From Salinicola tamaricis (GTDB lineage: Bacteria > Pseudomonadota > Gammaproteobacteria > Pseudomonadales > Halomonadaceae), in contig NZ_CP023559.1 in the NCBI RefSeq assembly GCF_003006155.1, positions 3,782,001 through 3,846,000 of the forward strand: 64,000 nucleotides of DNA, given 5' to 3'. Made by a program: the position numbers and the translations under genes. The notes below the pieces were generated by a model. It was not told where the DNA came from and did no database searches. It saw only the letters and a list, made by a program, of their open reading frames with translations. This document shows positions 1-11,469 of the stretch, in pieces (the stretch's first letter is position 1; each line of letters begins with the position of its first letter).

Positions 1-474
1 CTGGCGATCCCGCTGTTCGACCAGCGCGAACGCGTACGCCGCCTGCTGTGGCCGGTGTGTGCCGGCACCCTCGCCGGTGTCGCCACCGCGGTAGTGTCGG
101 CGGTGGGTATCAGTCTGGTACTGGGTGCCGACCACGCGACCGTGCTGTCGCTGGCGCCCAAGTCGGTGACCTCGCCGATCGCCATGGGCATCGCCGAGAA
201 GATCGGCGGTATTCCGTCGCTGACCGCAGGGCTGGTTCTGCTCACCGGGGTCATCGGCTGCATCATCGGCCCCTGGGTCCTGCGCCTGGGCCGTATCACC
301 GATCCTGCCATCCGCGGCTTCTCCATGGGCTTGGCCGCCCACGGCTTCGGTACCGCTTACTGTTTCTCCACCTACGGCGCCATCGCCGGGGCCTTCTCCG
401 GCCTGGCCATGGGGCTGTCGGGGCTGGTCACCGCCTTCGTGCTGCCGCCACTGGTACAGCTGTTCGGCCTCTGA
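1..474 (+). CDS. lrgB: LrgB-like membrane protein, 3' part
   Basis: The reading frame is already open at base 1, so the start lies outside the window; 157 residues are visible. The sequence contains the signature stretch of the LrgB/CidB family (APKSVTSPIAMGIAEKIGG, followed by GxAxHGxGTA and hydrophobic segments). Family knowledge: LrgB acts with LrgA in the inner membrane in murein hydrolase control or in export of glycolate/pyruvate-like acids. The partner lrgA gene would be expected just upstream, outside the window. No odd features apart from truncation by the window edge. Confidence 0.85.
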   Translation: MAIPLFDQRERVRRLLWPVCAGTLAGVATAVVSAVGISLVLGADHATVLSLAPKSVTSPIAMGIAEKIGGIPSLTAGLVLLTGVIGCIIGPWVLRLGRITDPAIRGFSMGLAAHGFGTAYCFSTYGAIAGAFSGLAMGLSGLVTAFVLPPLVQLFGL

Positions 475-608
475 TTCCCCAGCGGTAGCGCCGGTGGCGG
501 ATACGCACCTCCACCGCCGGCTGACAAAACCACACCAAGTCGCAAAAGAGCGCGGGCGGCGAGTCGCGGATAATGCTCGGCGAGTTCACGACGCGAGAGT
601 GCGCCCCC

Positions 609-2968
609 ATGGAAGTCAAAACCTTCTTCGCTCAGCGCGCCGACGGTCGAGCGCTGCCACGCGCAGCCGTCAGCGTTCTGCCCCAGGGCGAGGAGACGCT
701 GGCAGCCGGCCTCGAGGATGGCCGTGGCCAGCCGCTGTCCAACCCGTTCCACGCCGATGCGGACGGTCGCATCCAGTTCGCCGCCCCCAACGGCCACTAT
801 GTAGTGGAAGTAGGCGATGGCACCCAGCAGCAGCGCTTGCACGCCCAGTTCTTCGATCAGGGCGAGATTCATTCCGCCTCGGGCACCCAGCCGCTGTCCC
901 AGGCGCTCGATCAGCGCCTGGTGGTGGTCGACAGCGTGGATACCCTGCGCGAGTGGCCGGGCGGTCGCGTCGCCGACGGCTGCTGGCTGGTCTGCCGCAG
1001 TTTCTACCACGACCGCCCCTTCGAACTGGATATCCAGCTACAGCGTGTCACCGCCCTTGACGACCCCGCGCAGGCCAACCAGATGGCGTGGCTACCCAGC
1101 GCCCACCCGCTTCGCGATGACTTCCATCGTTTCACCCTGTGGGCCGCCGATGGCGCCGCCTATGTCCAGCCCGGCGACGACATCGATCTGCTCAAGGTCG
1201 GCTTTCGCGCCGACTATACCGACGCCGAGGGCCGCGGCAGCGACGAGTCGGCCTGGTTCCAGGAGACGCTGGACAAGACCCCCTACCGCACCAAGTATCT
1301 GCCCGATCTGCCCCAGGGCCGTGCGCTCTATCTGGGCAAGCGGCGTATCACACTACGTTCGGGCACCCGTCTGGTGGGCGCCGGCGCGCGCGCCAACAGC
1401 CGCCTGGTCAGCGATTATGTCGCCAGCGGTTTCCGCGACGGCTTGTTCCTGCTGCGCGAACCCCACGTGATCGCCGCCTGGGCCGAGGGACGGCCGCAGG
1501 GCGATTTAGACGCCGCCTTCAGCCACGATATCCATATCAGCGGCCTCACCCTGGAAGCGCGCGACTTCTGCCGCGGCGCAGTGACCCTGGTCTGCGCCCG
1601 CGACGTGATCTACCGCGATATCCATCATGTGCGCTGCGGCGGGCTGAAAGTGTTCCATGAGCTGGAGCTCAACGGGCGCTATTCCACCCGGGAGGAGGAC
1701 CCGGAGAGCGATAACGCCGTGACCGCGGGCTTCAACCCCGAGGTGCCCGATGACCTGAGCGAGCGCATCCGTATCAGTGACCTCTCCGGCGGTGCCGGCC
1801 GCTATACCCTCTCCCCAGGAGACAGCAGGCGCGCTGGCGCCGTGCGCCTCAACTTCGTGCGCGATTTCAGCATCTCCCACGTGCACATGGACTACTGCAA
1901 CGTCTCCGGCTGGGGCGGCTCGGCGCGCCCGGGCAAGGGTGGCGAACTCAAGTGGATGCGGCGCCTGCGCGACGGCTTCATCCAGGACGTCCACTGCCGC
2001 TGGACCAATGGCGCGATCTATTTCAACAACGCCCACAACATCAAGGTCTATGGCTGTAGCGCCAAGGAGGTAAGCGACACCGCCTTCGATCTCGAGGGTT
2101 GCACCTACTGTCTGTTCGATGGTCTCTATGCCGAGAACGCAGCCAACTTCGGCATCTCGATCTTCTATGCCACCCGCGGCAACGTGATCAAGAACTTCGT
2201 CGCCCGCCAGAGCGCTAGCGCAGGCACGCTGCATGAACGTCTAGAGGAGTCCAAGTTCGGCCCTGGTCTGGGCCGCACCCTGTTCCGCCGCCTGGCCGGA
2301 TTCGAGGATCCCGATTTCAGCCAGGACGTGACCCTGGATACCGGCGCCTTCGTCTATGAGGGCGAAGGCTTCGGCGCAGTGATCGTCGACTCCTGGGCCG
2401 ACGTCACCTATCGCAACGTCAGCCACCATGACGTGGTCATGGACCTGCGTGGCCACAGCAACGCTCAGTCGCCCTATCTCAAGGATTGCCGCTTCACCTT
2501 CACCCGCCCCGCGCGTGATGGCGACGTGCTGGTGGCGCTGGGCACCAACCGCAGCGACTACGGCTACTGGAAAGGCGGCGCATCGTCTCGAAAGTGCCGC
2601 AACCTTCTGGCGTGGTGCCGCTACTGGGGCAGCTACGCGCCTATGCCGGTACCGCGATCTTCGATCTCGACGACCTGCGCATCGACGTCCCCGGGGTCGA
2701 GACCGCGATCGCCGTGTGCGATGCACGCCAGGCCGGGCGCCGCCCCGGCCACGCCTTCCGCCTCGGACGCAACCTGATCCCGGCCCACAGCGGCATCACC
2801 GATCTCGCCCTCAATCGTCAGTCGGGTGGCGACGCCCTGCAGCTCGATGCCGGTGACAATCGCGCCCTCGACTTTTCTCCGGTGCAGGTAAAGGCGCTGG
2901 ACGAAGGTGGCACTCGGCGCTATGCCGCGCTCGCCTTCGGCCTCGACGTGGCCCGCGCCAGCGACTGA
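609..2968 (+). CDS. Tailspike-like right-handed beta-helix protein (frame break near 2577)
   Basis: About 785 residues. The first 95 residues resemble the head-binding part of phage tail spikes and tail fibres (FFAQRADGRALPRA, then PLSNPFHADADGRIQF). From about residue 190 the protein has the DDIDLLKVGF and pectate-lyase-superfamily look of a right-handed parallel beta-helix. There is no signal peptide. The frame is also open upstream to 573, but similarity begins at the ATG at 609. The frame changes near 2577 (GGC GG^C GCA), where one missing base would restore YWKGG-RIVSK and continue to the stop at 2968; without it the frame ends at 2777 in low-quality sequence. No other phage genes are nearby; the capsule operon lies convergently downstream. 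A polysaccharide depolymerase or lyase role is inference; no catalytic residues are identified. Confidence 0.7.
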
Positions 2969-2999
2969 CGCCAACGGCCGCAGTGACAACGTCACCAAC

Positions 3000-3033
3000 G
3001 CAAGACGCCCGCCGAATTCGGCGGGCGTCTTGC
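3000..3033. terminator. 34-bp perfect palindrome between convergent genes, probable bidirectional terminator
   Basis: The arms GCAAGACGCCCGCCGAA and its exact complement abut with no spacer, so a long GC-rich hairpin forms on either strand. It lies 31 bases after the beta-helix gene and 57 bases after the end of the minus-strand capsule operon. No long T-run follows on either side, so Rho-independent termination is likely but not certain. Confidence 0.65.
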
Positions 3034-3090
3034 ATTCAGCGGGGCGTTGACGGCGCATAGTGGCTCGGAGCGAGGGCGCCGCTTGCCGGC

Positions 3091-3261
3091 TCAGCCGAGC
3101 ATGACCCGGTTGGCCTCCCCCACGATCCGCAGGCCGCCGGGCATCGGGCGCATCGAACGCTGATCCAAAAGCGTGCGCGGCGGCCCGGAGAGCGCGGGCA
3201 GCGCGGTGGTCGCGGCCACGGCCAGCATGGCCGTGATGAATCGACGGCGTGTCAGACTCAT
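3091..3261 (-). CDS. Small Tat-signal-like protein, 56 aa, unknown function
   Basis: The ATG at 3261 overlaps the stop of the acyltransferase gene upstream (ATGA), so it would be translated by coupling as the last gene of the polysaccharide operon. The N-terminus MSLTRRRFITAMLAVAA is a good twin-arginine signal (RRxFI, hydrophobic stretch, then ALPA cleavage-like site). Only about 33 residues would remain after cleavage, with no recognisable domain. It may be a genuine secreted peptide, or the 5' remnant of a longer Tat substrate. The reading frame itself is short, so the call rests on the signal and the overlap. Confidence 0.5.
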   Translation of the reverse strand: MSLTRRRFITAMLAVAATTALPALSGPPRTLLDQRSMRPMPGGLRIVGEANRVMLG

Positions 3262-5276
3262 GATCCCTCCTTGGAGTCGGCTGGTTGATTGGCCTGGGAC
3301 GCGCCGGCGATCCAGTGTCCCGCATCCGCCATCGCGAATGCCGCCTCGGCCTGAGCCAAGGTGCGGGCGATACGTGGCGCCGCCAGCTGCGAAAAGGTGT
3401 TGGTGATGTGATGGTCGTCGCGATAGAGCAGCACCTGCCCCTGCAGCGGCCGACACAGGCGCTCATCGCAGAACAGATCGCTGATGTCGGCGAAGTAGAC
3501 GTTGTCGAGGTGATAATCAGCGGTGGGCGAGCGTCGACTGAGCAGCGCATCCCGCGGCTTGGCACAGGCGTCCGCGGCGTCCTCGTGCAGATCGACACAC
3601 TCGGGCACGTCGAAGCCGAACCAGGGGTTGTCGCGCAGCGCCAGCACTCGCACGCCCCCTTGCGCCAGCGCGTTCCACGCCGCCAGATAGCCCTCGGGCA
3701 CGTGCTCCGCCGCGCCCTGCCCGCGGGTCGAGTTGGTGAACACATAGTCGGGCTGGATCTGACGGATGCGCTCGATCACCCGCTCGTTCCAGGCATGGCA
3801 GGAGGGGTAAGCCATGTAGTCGGCATCGGCGTCGAGGGAGAGCATGCAGCCGCCCTTGGTCAGGGTGACCAGGCGAAAGCGCTCGCGTGCCGCCACCCGC
3901 TGCAGCGCGGCCAGCCACTGCTGGGCATGAGAGCCCCCGGCCAGCACCACCGTCTTGTCGGCGTCAGGGTCACCGTAGCTGCACTCCACCAGCTCGGCAT
4001 CGGTTGCGCTCTGATGGCAACCATCCCGGGACGACGGCGGTAGGTCCATGCTGGCGATCAGGGTCGGCGGATAGACTGTCGCCTCTGCCGGCCGAGCGTC
4101 GTGCAGGAACCGATCGAGTGCCGCCTCGGCGCTGGCGCGGCGTCCCTGGTAGTCATGATACCAGCCGCCCAGGGCCGCCATCGGCAGCGCCAGCAGTGCC
4201 GCGCAGGCTGCATAGGTGGCGAACCTGTGACGCGACAGCCACGCCGAACGGCGCACCGGGTTCTCGAAGCCCCAGGTGGTCAAGCCCGCCAGCAGCGCGG
4301 CGCCACCGATGATCGCCAGCCCCGGCAGCAGCCCGACGTCGAAGCCGCCGGTAGCGTAGCGATAGCAGGAGAGCAGCGGCCAGTGCCACAGATAGAAGGC
4401 GAACGAGAGATCGCCGAACCACACCACGCCGCGATTGTTGAGCAGCCAGATGTCGCACTGGTTGCGCGCAGCGACGATGATGCCGCAGGCCGCCAATACC
4501 GGTATCAGCGCCACCACCCCGGGGAACGACGACGACACCTCGAGAAACAGCGCAAAGGTGAGCAGCACCGCCAGCGACACCCAGCCGAGCAGCTTGGCCA
4601 CCAGACGCGACAGCGTCATCCGCGTCACCGCAAAGGCAAGCAAGCCGCCGATGGCGAATTCCCAGGCCCGCGCGCCGCTATCGAAGTAGGCCCACGGCTG
4701 GTTGCGCGCGGTCATATAGACGCTGTAACCCAGCGACAGCAGCCCGATCAGCGCCAGCGCGACGATCACCCGTCGGCGGTAGCCGTGCTGGTCACGGCCG
4801 ACGCGACCCGCCACCCACAGCAGCAGCGGGAACAGGCAGTAGAACTGCACCTGCACCGCCAGCGCCCACAGCTGCTGAAACGGCGACGGTGGCGAGCCCT
4901 GCTGCAGATAGTCGGTGGCGGTGAAGGCCAGTGCCCAGTTCTCGAGAAACAGCGTCGAGGCCAGGGCGTGCTTGATCTGATTGCGCCACATCGAATCCGG
5001 CATCAACCACAGCGACAGTGCCACCGTGGTCACGATCACCACCGCCGCGCTGGGTACCACCCGGCGCAGGGTCTTGGCGTAGTAGTCGAACAGCCCGCCC
5101 AGCGTGGGTGGGCCGCCGCGGGTCAGCGAACCGACGATGAAGAAAGCAGCGACGACGAAGAACACGTCGACACCGCCGGATACCTTCTGGATCCAGATGT
5201 GATAGACGGCGACCATCAGCGCCGCCACCGCGCGCAAGCCCTGAATCTCGTACAGGTAGCTTGTGTGTCTAGCCAA
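3258..5276 (-). CDS. OafA/YrhL-type membrane O-acyltransferase with C-terminal SGNH domain
   Basis: The protein has 672 residues. Residues 1-370 form the acyltransferase-3 membrane domain (EIQGLRAVAALMVAVYHIW with the conserved His at about 26, ten or so membrane spans, FENPVRR near 337). The rest is a periplasmic SGNH-type esterase/transferase domain, with the nucleophile block LAGGSHAQQW (Ser 449) and a distal DDHH near 620. Family knowledge: such fusions move acetyl or other acyl groups across the inner membrane onto surface polysaccharides. Its position near the end of the capsule operon points to O-acylation of that polymer. The stop overlaps the next ORF by four bases. Acyl group and sugar target cannot be read from sequence. 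Confidence 0.88.
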   Translation of the reverse strand: MARHTSYLYEIQGLRAVAALMVAVYHIWIQKVSGGVDVFFVVAAFFIVGSLTRGGPPTLGGLFDYYAKTLRRVVPSAAVVIVTTVALSLWLMPDSMWRNQIKHALASTLFLENWALAFTATDYLQQGSPPSPFQQLWALAVQVQFYCLFPLLLWVAGRVGRDQHGYRRRVIVALALIGLLSLGYSVYMTARNQPWAYFDSGARAWEFAIGGLLAFAVTRMTLSRLVAKLLGWVSLAVLLTFALFLEVSSSFPGVVALIPVLAACGIIVAARNQCDIWLLNNRGVVWFGDLSFAFYLWHWPLLSCYRYATGGFDVGLLPGLAIIGGAALLAGLTTWGFENPVRRSAWLSRHRFATYAACAALLALPMAALGGWYHDYQGRRASAEAALDRFLHDARPAEATVYPPTLIASMDLPPSSRDGCHQSATDAELVECSYGDPDADKTVVLAGGSHAQQWLAALQRVAARERFRLVTLTKGGCMLSLDADADYMAYPSCHAWNERVIERIRQIQPDYVFTNSTRGQGAAEHVPEGYLAAWNALAQGGVRVLALRDNPWFGFDVPECVDLHEDAADACAKPRDALLSRRSPTADYHLDNVYFADISDLFCDERLCRPLQGQVLLYRDDHHITNTFSQLAAPRIARTLAQAEAAFAMADAGHWIAGASQANQPADSKEGS

Positions 5277-5323
5277 CGTTCAGCTCCTTCGAACGTAACG
5301 GATGAGGGATCAAAAACGCCGTA

Positions 5324-6683
5324 TCAGTAGGCGTTCTGACCGGTGAAGCCCTTGAATACGGTAAGAAAGATGATCTTCAGGTCGAGCAGCAGCGACCAGT
5401 TGTTGATGTACCAGAGATCGTGCTCGACCCGGCGCTGCATCTTGTCCAGGGTGTCGGTCTCGCCGCGATAGCCGCACACCTGGGCCCAGCCGGTGATGCC
5501 CGGCTTGACCATGTGTCGCTGCATGTAGGACTCGACCAGATCCTTGTAGTAGTCGTTGTGCGCCAGGGCGTGCGGCCGCGGCCCGACGATCGACATGCGC
5601 CCCTGCAGCACATTGATGAACTGCGGCAGCTCGTCCAGCGAGGTCCGGCGCAGGAAGGCACCGACCCGGGTGATGCGCGGATCGCGACGGGTGCCTGGGA
5701 GATCTGGCCGGCGGACTCCCGGTGCACCTTCATCGAGCGGAACTTGTAGACCTGGACATCGTGGCCATTGACCCCGGTGCGCAACTGCTTGAACAGCACC
5801 GGACCCGGCGACGACAGCTTCACCGCCAGCGCGCAGGCCAGGCACACCGGCGCGATCAACAGCAGAATCAAGCCACCGATCACGATGTCCTCCAGGCGTT
5901 TGGCCCACTGGGCGCTGCCGGCGATGGGGCTGACGCTGAGATCGAAGGCGTGATTGCCGGCGACCTGGCTGACCCGATGGTTGAGCAGCGGAATATCGGC
6001 GAAGTGCGGGATGAAGCGGATCTCCAGCGGTAGATGGCGCAGGTTGTACATGATCGCCCGCACATGGGCCCCTTCGGAGACCGGCAGACAGATCCACACC
6101 TCATCGGCGCCCGACTTCTCCACCCGCTGGGCCAGATGGCGCGGCGTCTGCTGGCTGCGCAGCACCCGCGCGCGCAGATACCGGCGAGTGCATAGCCCTG
6201 CTCGCGGTGGCGGCGCAGCGAGCGTGCCACGTCGAGCAGGTTCTCCTCGGGGCCGACCAGAAACACCTTGCGCCGGTTCTTGGCGCTGGCGTTGTGATAG
6301 AGCGTCAGCATCATCAGCAGCGACCGCGACGCGCACACCAGGCAGAACGACAGCAGGAAGGTGAACACCAGCCACTGCCGCGACACGCTCTCGGAGAGCT
6401 TGAACAGATAGAGCAGGCTGGCGAGTACCGCAAACACCGCCGCCCACACCCACAAGAGCCGGTAGATACGGCTGCGCAGCCGGGTCGAGCGCCACTTGCT
6501 ATAGCCGCCACCGAACAGATTGATCAACACCACCGCCAGCGCCACCAGCACCAGCACCAGCGCGTTGCCGCTATCGAGCCGCGCACTGCCGAAACGCACC
6601 TCGCTGGCCAGCACGCCCGCCAGCGCTATGGCCATCACATCCATCAGCGGCGCCAGGCGCCGGACCGGATTCAGGCTTTTCAT
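5324..6683 (-). CDS. wcaJ: WcaJ/WbaP-type undecaprenyl-phosphate sugar phosphotransferase (two frame breaks)
   Basis: This is the initiating enzyme of polysaccharide assembly: it transfers a sugar 1-phosphate (usually glucose or galactose) from a UDP-sugar to undecaprenyl phosphate. Seen: four to five N-terminal membrane spans, a CoA-binding-like middle part ([10 protein letters not shown]), a fifth hydrophobic segment, and the catalytic C-terminal domain with [46 protein letters not shown] and PGITGWAQV. The frame changes near 6170 (ICAR to VLRSQQ) and near 5697 (ISQA to TRRDPRIT); in both places one missing base restores a family-like sequence. It begins with ATG at 6683. The specific sugar is unknown. 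Confidence 0.88.
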
Positions 6684-6696
6684 CGTGGTTCTCCCT

Positions 6697-6768
6697 TGAA
6701 CGCCTAGTTATCCCTGAACGCGTGGTTATTACTGAACGCGAAGTTATCCCTGAACGCGTGAGTCTCAA
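6697..6768. repeat. 18-bp tandem repeat, four units, upstream of wcaJ
   Basis: Units start at 6697, 6715, 6733 and 6751 and share TGAACGCG followed by GTTATCCC; the fourth unit is degenerate in its second half. The array fills most of the gap between the cysC stop and the wcaJ start, where it would sit in the leader before the wcaJ start codon. The unit length is a multiple of three, but it is not in frame with wcaJ. Confidence 0.8.
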
Positions 6769-6822
6769 TGACCGCTTGCACCTGGCTTGCCATCGCCGCA
6801 GACGCCACCAACGCTCGGCCTG

Positions 6823-7419
6823 TCATACGCAGCGCCGGCCCGCGAGATAGTCGACCACCTGCTGCGCCATCGCCGACGGCGAGCGACTGCCATCGTTGTG
6901 CAGATGCACCTCGGGCACCTGGGGCGGCTCGTAGGGCGAGTCGATACCGGTGAAATCAGCGATCTCGCCGGCCCGTGCGCGCCGGTATAGCCCCTTGGGG
7001 TCGCGCGCCTCGCAGGTCGCCAGCGGGGCATCGACGAACACCTCGATGAAGTCCCCCGCCGCCAGCCGTCGCCGCACCGCGGCCCGCTCGCTGCGGAACG
7101 GCGAGATGAACGCCGACAGCGTGATCACCCCGGCATCCACGAACAGCCCCGACAGCTCGCCGATGCGCCGCACGTTCTCGACCCGATCGGCGTCGGAGAA
7201 GCCGAGATCACCGTTCAGCCCCTGGCGCACGTTGTCGCCGTCGAGCAGATAGGTCAGCTTGCCCAACTGGTGCAGCCGCTCCTCGACCAGCCCGGCGATG
7301 GTCGACTTGCCGGAGCCGCTCAGCCCGGTGAACCAGAGCAGGCAGGCACGCTGAGCGTTGAGCGCCTCACGCTGAGCCCGATCCACCCGATGGGCATGCC
7401 AGACGGTGTTGTCGCTCAT
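6823..7419 (-). CDS. cysC: Adenylylsulfate (APS) kinase
   Basis: Phosphorylates APS to PAPS, the sulfate donor. The 198-residue protein has the P-loop GLSGSGKS at 32-39, [17 protein letters not shown], and the APS-kinase blocks FISPFRSER and [18 protein letters not shown]. The ATG at 7419 is preceded by AGAAGG at good spacing. The frame also extends to an ATG at 7506 that overlaps the kdsD stop (ATGA), which would add 29 residues built from QGKEV-like repeats, so a longer coupled form is possible. Kept separate from cysN here. In the operon it supplies PAPS to the sulfotransferase at 13732-14463. Confidence 0.93.
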   Translation of the reverse strand: MSDNTVWHAHRVDRAQREALNAQRACLLWFTGLSGSGKSTIAGLVEERLHQLGKLTYLLDGDNVRQGLNGDLGFSDADRVENVRRIGELSGLFVDAGVITLSAFISPFRSERAAVRRRLAAGDFIEVFVDAPLATCEARDPKGLYRRARAGEIADFTGIDSPYEPPQVPEVHLHNDGSRSPSAMAQQVVDYLAGRRCV

Positions 7420-7440
7420 GCACGCGCCTTCTTTCTCGTC

Positions 7441-7490
7441 CTGCACTTCCTTGCCCTGCACTTCCTTGCCCTGCACTCCCTTGCCCTGCA
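7441..7490. repeat. 15-bp tandem repeat, three units plus a partial, in front of cysC
   Basis: The unit CTGCACTTCCTTGCC is present at 7441 and 7456, with one change at 7471 and a decayed copy at 7486. On the coding strand it reads as repeated GCAAGGAAGT blocks, that is, several Shine-Dalgarno-like purine runs just before the cysC start. It would encode QGKEV repeats if translation begins at 7506. Confidence 0.8.
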
Positions 7491-7502
7491 TGCCCGCCTC
7501 CC

Positions 7503-8435
7503 TCATTTCTTGAACACCCCGACCAGGCGCTCGTGATCGAACACCAGCAGCACACTGATCTGCTTGCTGTCCATCAGCGCCAGCGCATCCTCGACCCGGG
7601 CAGTAGGCGCGATCCGCGACGCCTGCGGCGTCATGAAGTCGAACGCCCGGCGGGTGAACACGCGCTCGCCGTACTTCTCGATCGCCCGGCGCAGATCGCC
7701 ATCGGTGATGATTCCCCAGCGCTCGCCGTGGCGAACCACGGCCATGCCGAGCTGGCCGCGGGACATCGCCTGGATCACATCGAGTACCTGGGCGTCGGCC
7801 TCGACCAGCGGCAGGTTGTCGCTGCGCATTTCGTGCTCGACCCGGCTCAGCAGACGCCGCCCGAGCGAACCGCCGGGATGAAAGCGGGCGAAGTTCTCGG
7901 GCTGAAAATCGCGCGCCTTCATCAACGTCACCGCCAGCGCATCGCCCATCGCCAGCGTGGCCGTGGTCGAGGAAGTCGGCGCCAGCTGCAGCGGGCACGC
8001 CTCCTCCAGTACGCCGATGTCGAGATGGCTGTGTGCCGCCTGCGCCAGGGTCGAGCCGGGGCTGCCGGTCATCCCAACCAGATAGTTGCCGTTGTCCTTG
8101 AGGAACGGGATCAGCTTGACCACCTCCTCGGTCTCACCGGAGTTGGAGATGGCCAAAAAGACGTCATGCTCGGTGACCATGCCCAGGTCGCCGTGGTAGG
8201 CCTCCCCGGGATGCATGAAGAAGCTTGGCGTACCGGTGCTGGCCAAGGTGGCGGCGATCTTGCGCCCGACGATGCCGGACTTGCCCATACCGCACACCAC
8301 CACCCGCCCCGGCGTGCGCAGGATGGCATCGACCGCGGAGATCAGGTCGTTGTCGAGCTTGCGCGAGACTTCGAGCAGGGATTCGGCTTCCTTGGCGAAA
8401 ACCTGCCGGGCGGTATCGAGATAGGTCAGATTCAT
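7503..8435 (-). CDS. kdsD: Arabinose-5-phosphate isomerase (KdsD/KpsF type)
   Basis: Makes D-arabinose 5-phosphate from ribulose 5-phosphate, the first committed step to Kdo. The 310-residue protein has an SIS domain ([58 protein letters not shown]) and a C-terminal CBS pair ([11 protein letters not shown]). The start at 8435 is chosen because GGAGGT lies four bases before it; an upstream in-frame ATG at 8456 has no such site. Its genomic company with kdsA, kdsC and a KpsS-like gene suggests a capsule-dedicated KpsF-like copy rather than the housekeeping LPS enzyme. Confidence 0.93.
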   Translation of the reverse strand: MNLTYLDTARQVFAKEAESLLEVSRKLDNDLISAVDAILRTPGRVVVCGMGKSGIVGRKIAATLASTGTPSFFMHPGEAYHGDLGMVTEHDVFLAISNSGETEEVVKLIPFLKDNGNYLVGMTGSPGSTLAQAAHSHLDIGVLEEACPLQLAPTSSTTATLAMGDALAVTLMKARDFQPENFARFHPGGSLGRRLLSRVEHEMRSDNLPLVEADAQVLDVIQAMSRGQLGMAVVRHGERWGIITDGDLRRAIEKYGERVFTRRAFDFMTPQASRIAPTARVEDALALMDSKQISVLLVFDHERLVGVFKK

Positions 8436-8843
8436 AGGGACCTCCATGTGTCTCATGACTGTGTCTCATGAGCGACTGCATGACCGATGGGATGACCCGC
8501 TCGAGAGACGCCCGGCCACGCCGCGACGCACCCGACCCGGAATCGGGCAAGGCACGCCGCGCCGGCGGCGTCTGCTGAGATAGCGCGGGGTCGTACTGGG
8601 TGATGAATGAGTGATGACTGACTGAGTGAGTGCCGGAAAGCGCTGATCAGCGCCGGCGTATCGAGCGGCGGACGCAGGCGCGCCTCTTTGCCACTTTCGA
8701 GCCAATGCCAAGTGAAACTCTCAGCACCGGCTCGGCGAGGCCGCCGCCAGCGGGCGCTGGCGGCGAAATGCCCGCCCCCGTTGGCGCCAGACGCCGTTGG
8801 GGGACGGGGTCGCTAGGTCGTGGGTACCGCCCGTGGCGGATGA
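8436..8843. other. 408-bp non-coding gap between kdsD and kdsC with short repeats
   Basis: No convincing gene is present. It holds a 13-base direct repeat (TGTGTCTCATGA at 8447 and 8460), a low-complexity TGA/GAGT tract at 8601-8632, and the hairpin at 8742-8765. It is the largest gap inside the otherwise tightly packed operon, so transcription may be partly interrupted or restarted here. Confidence 0.6.
8742..8765. terminator. GC-rich hairpin downstream of kdsC
   Basis: Ten-base arms CGCCGCCAGC and GCTGGCGGCG flank a four-base loop, about 80 bases after the kdsC stop on the minus strand. No T-run follows, so this may be an attenuator or RNA-stability structure rather than a full terminator. 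Confidence 0.4.
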
Positions 8844-9406
8844 CTACTGGACCAGATCGCCCAGCGCGTCATCGTCCTCGAGCAGATGGGCGTACATCTC
8901 GGTCAGGGTCAGCCCCCGGGCCGCGAGCAGATCCTCGGCGATCTCGCGCGCCACGCCGCGGCCGCCAAGGCTGGCGGTCACATGTGTGGCGACCTTGCGT
9001 ACCAGCGGATGAGCGTCCGCCGGCGCATAGGCGACCCCGATTCGACGCATCACCGGAATATCGATGATGTCGTCACCGGCGAAGGCGATGCGCGCCGGCG
9101 GAATCTGCCACTCGGCGCTGATCTGGGCGATCGCCTCCAGCTTGCGACTGAAGCCGAGTTTGATCACGTCCATGCCCAGTTGGGTGGCACGGGTGAGCAG
9201 CGGCTGGCTCGACTTGGCCGAGAGCACCCCACTCTTGATCCCATGCTGGCGCAGCAGCCCGACCGCCACGCCATCGCGGACGTTGAACGGCTTGAGCGCC
9301 TCGCCTTCTGGGCCGATCAGCAGCGTGCCGTCGGTGAGCACGCCATCGACATCGAACAGCACGAGCTCGATGCCGCCGCGCGCATCGGCATGGTCGCTCA
9401 AGGCCA

Positions 9407-9407
<1 letters not shown>
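8844..9407 (-). CDS. kdsC: Kdo 8-phosphate phosphatase
   Basis: HAD-superfamily phosphatase of 187 residues that releases Kdo from Kdo-8-P. Seen: the nucleophile motif FDVDGVLTDGTL near residue 20, LSAKSS, the KLGFSRKLEAI lysine block, and AGDDIIDIPVMRRIG. The ATG at 9407 overlaps the kdsA stop as TGATG, showing tight coupling; the TTG at 9410 is a less likely start. Usual family length (about 180 residues). Confidence 0.93.

Positions 9408-11461
<2,054 letters not shown>

Positions 11462-11469
<8 letters not shown>

Noticed and set aside
480-490. AGCGGTAGCG between lrgB and the beta-helix gene
   Set aside because: It lacks the leading G of ops and precedes a single short gene; probably chance.
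4037-4044. GGCGGTAG, the ops core, on the plus strand
   Set aside because: It lies inside the O-acyltransferase coding region, on the opposite strand, with no GCGTG extension.
4101-5330. Long plus-strand open frame (409 codons)
   Set aside because: It is antisense to the clearly recognised acyltransferase and consists of Gln/Arg-rich shadow sequence typical of high-GC DNA.
6697-7490. Repeat arrays considered as a CRISPR array
   Set aside because: Units are contiguous tandem repeats of 15 to 18 bases without unique spacers, and no cas genes are present.
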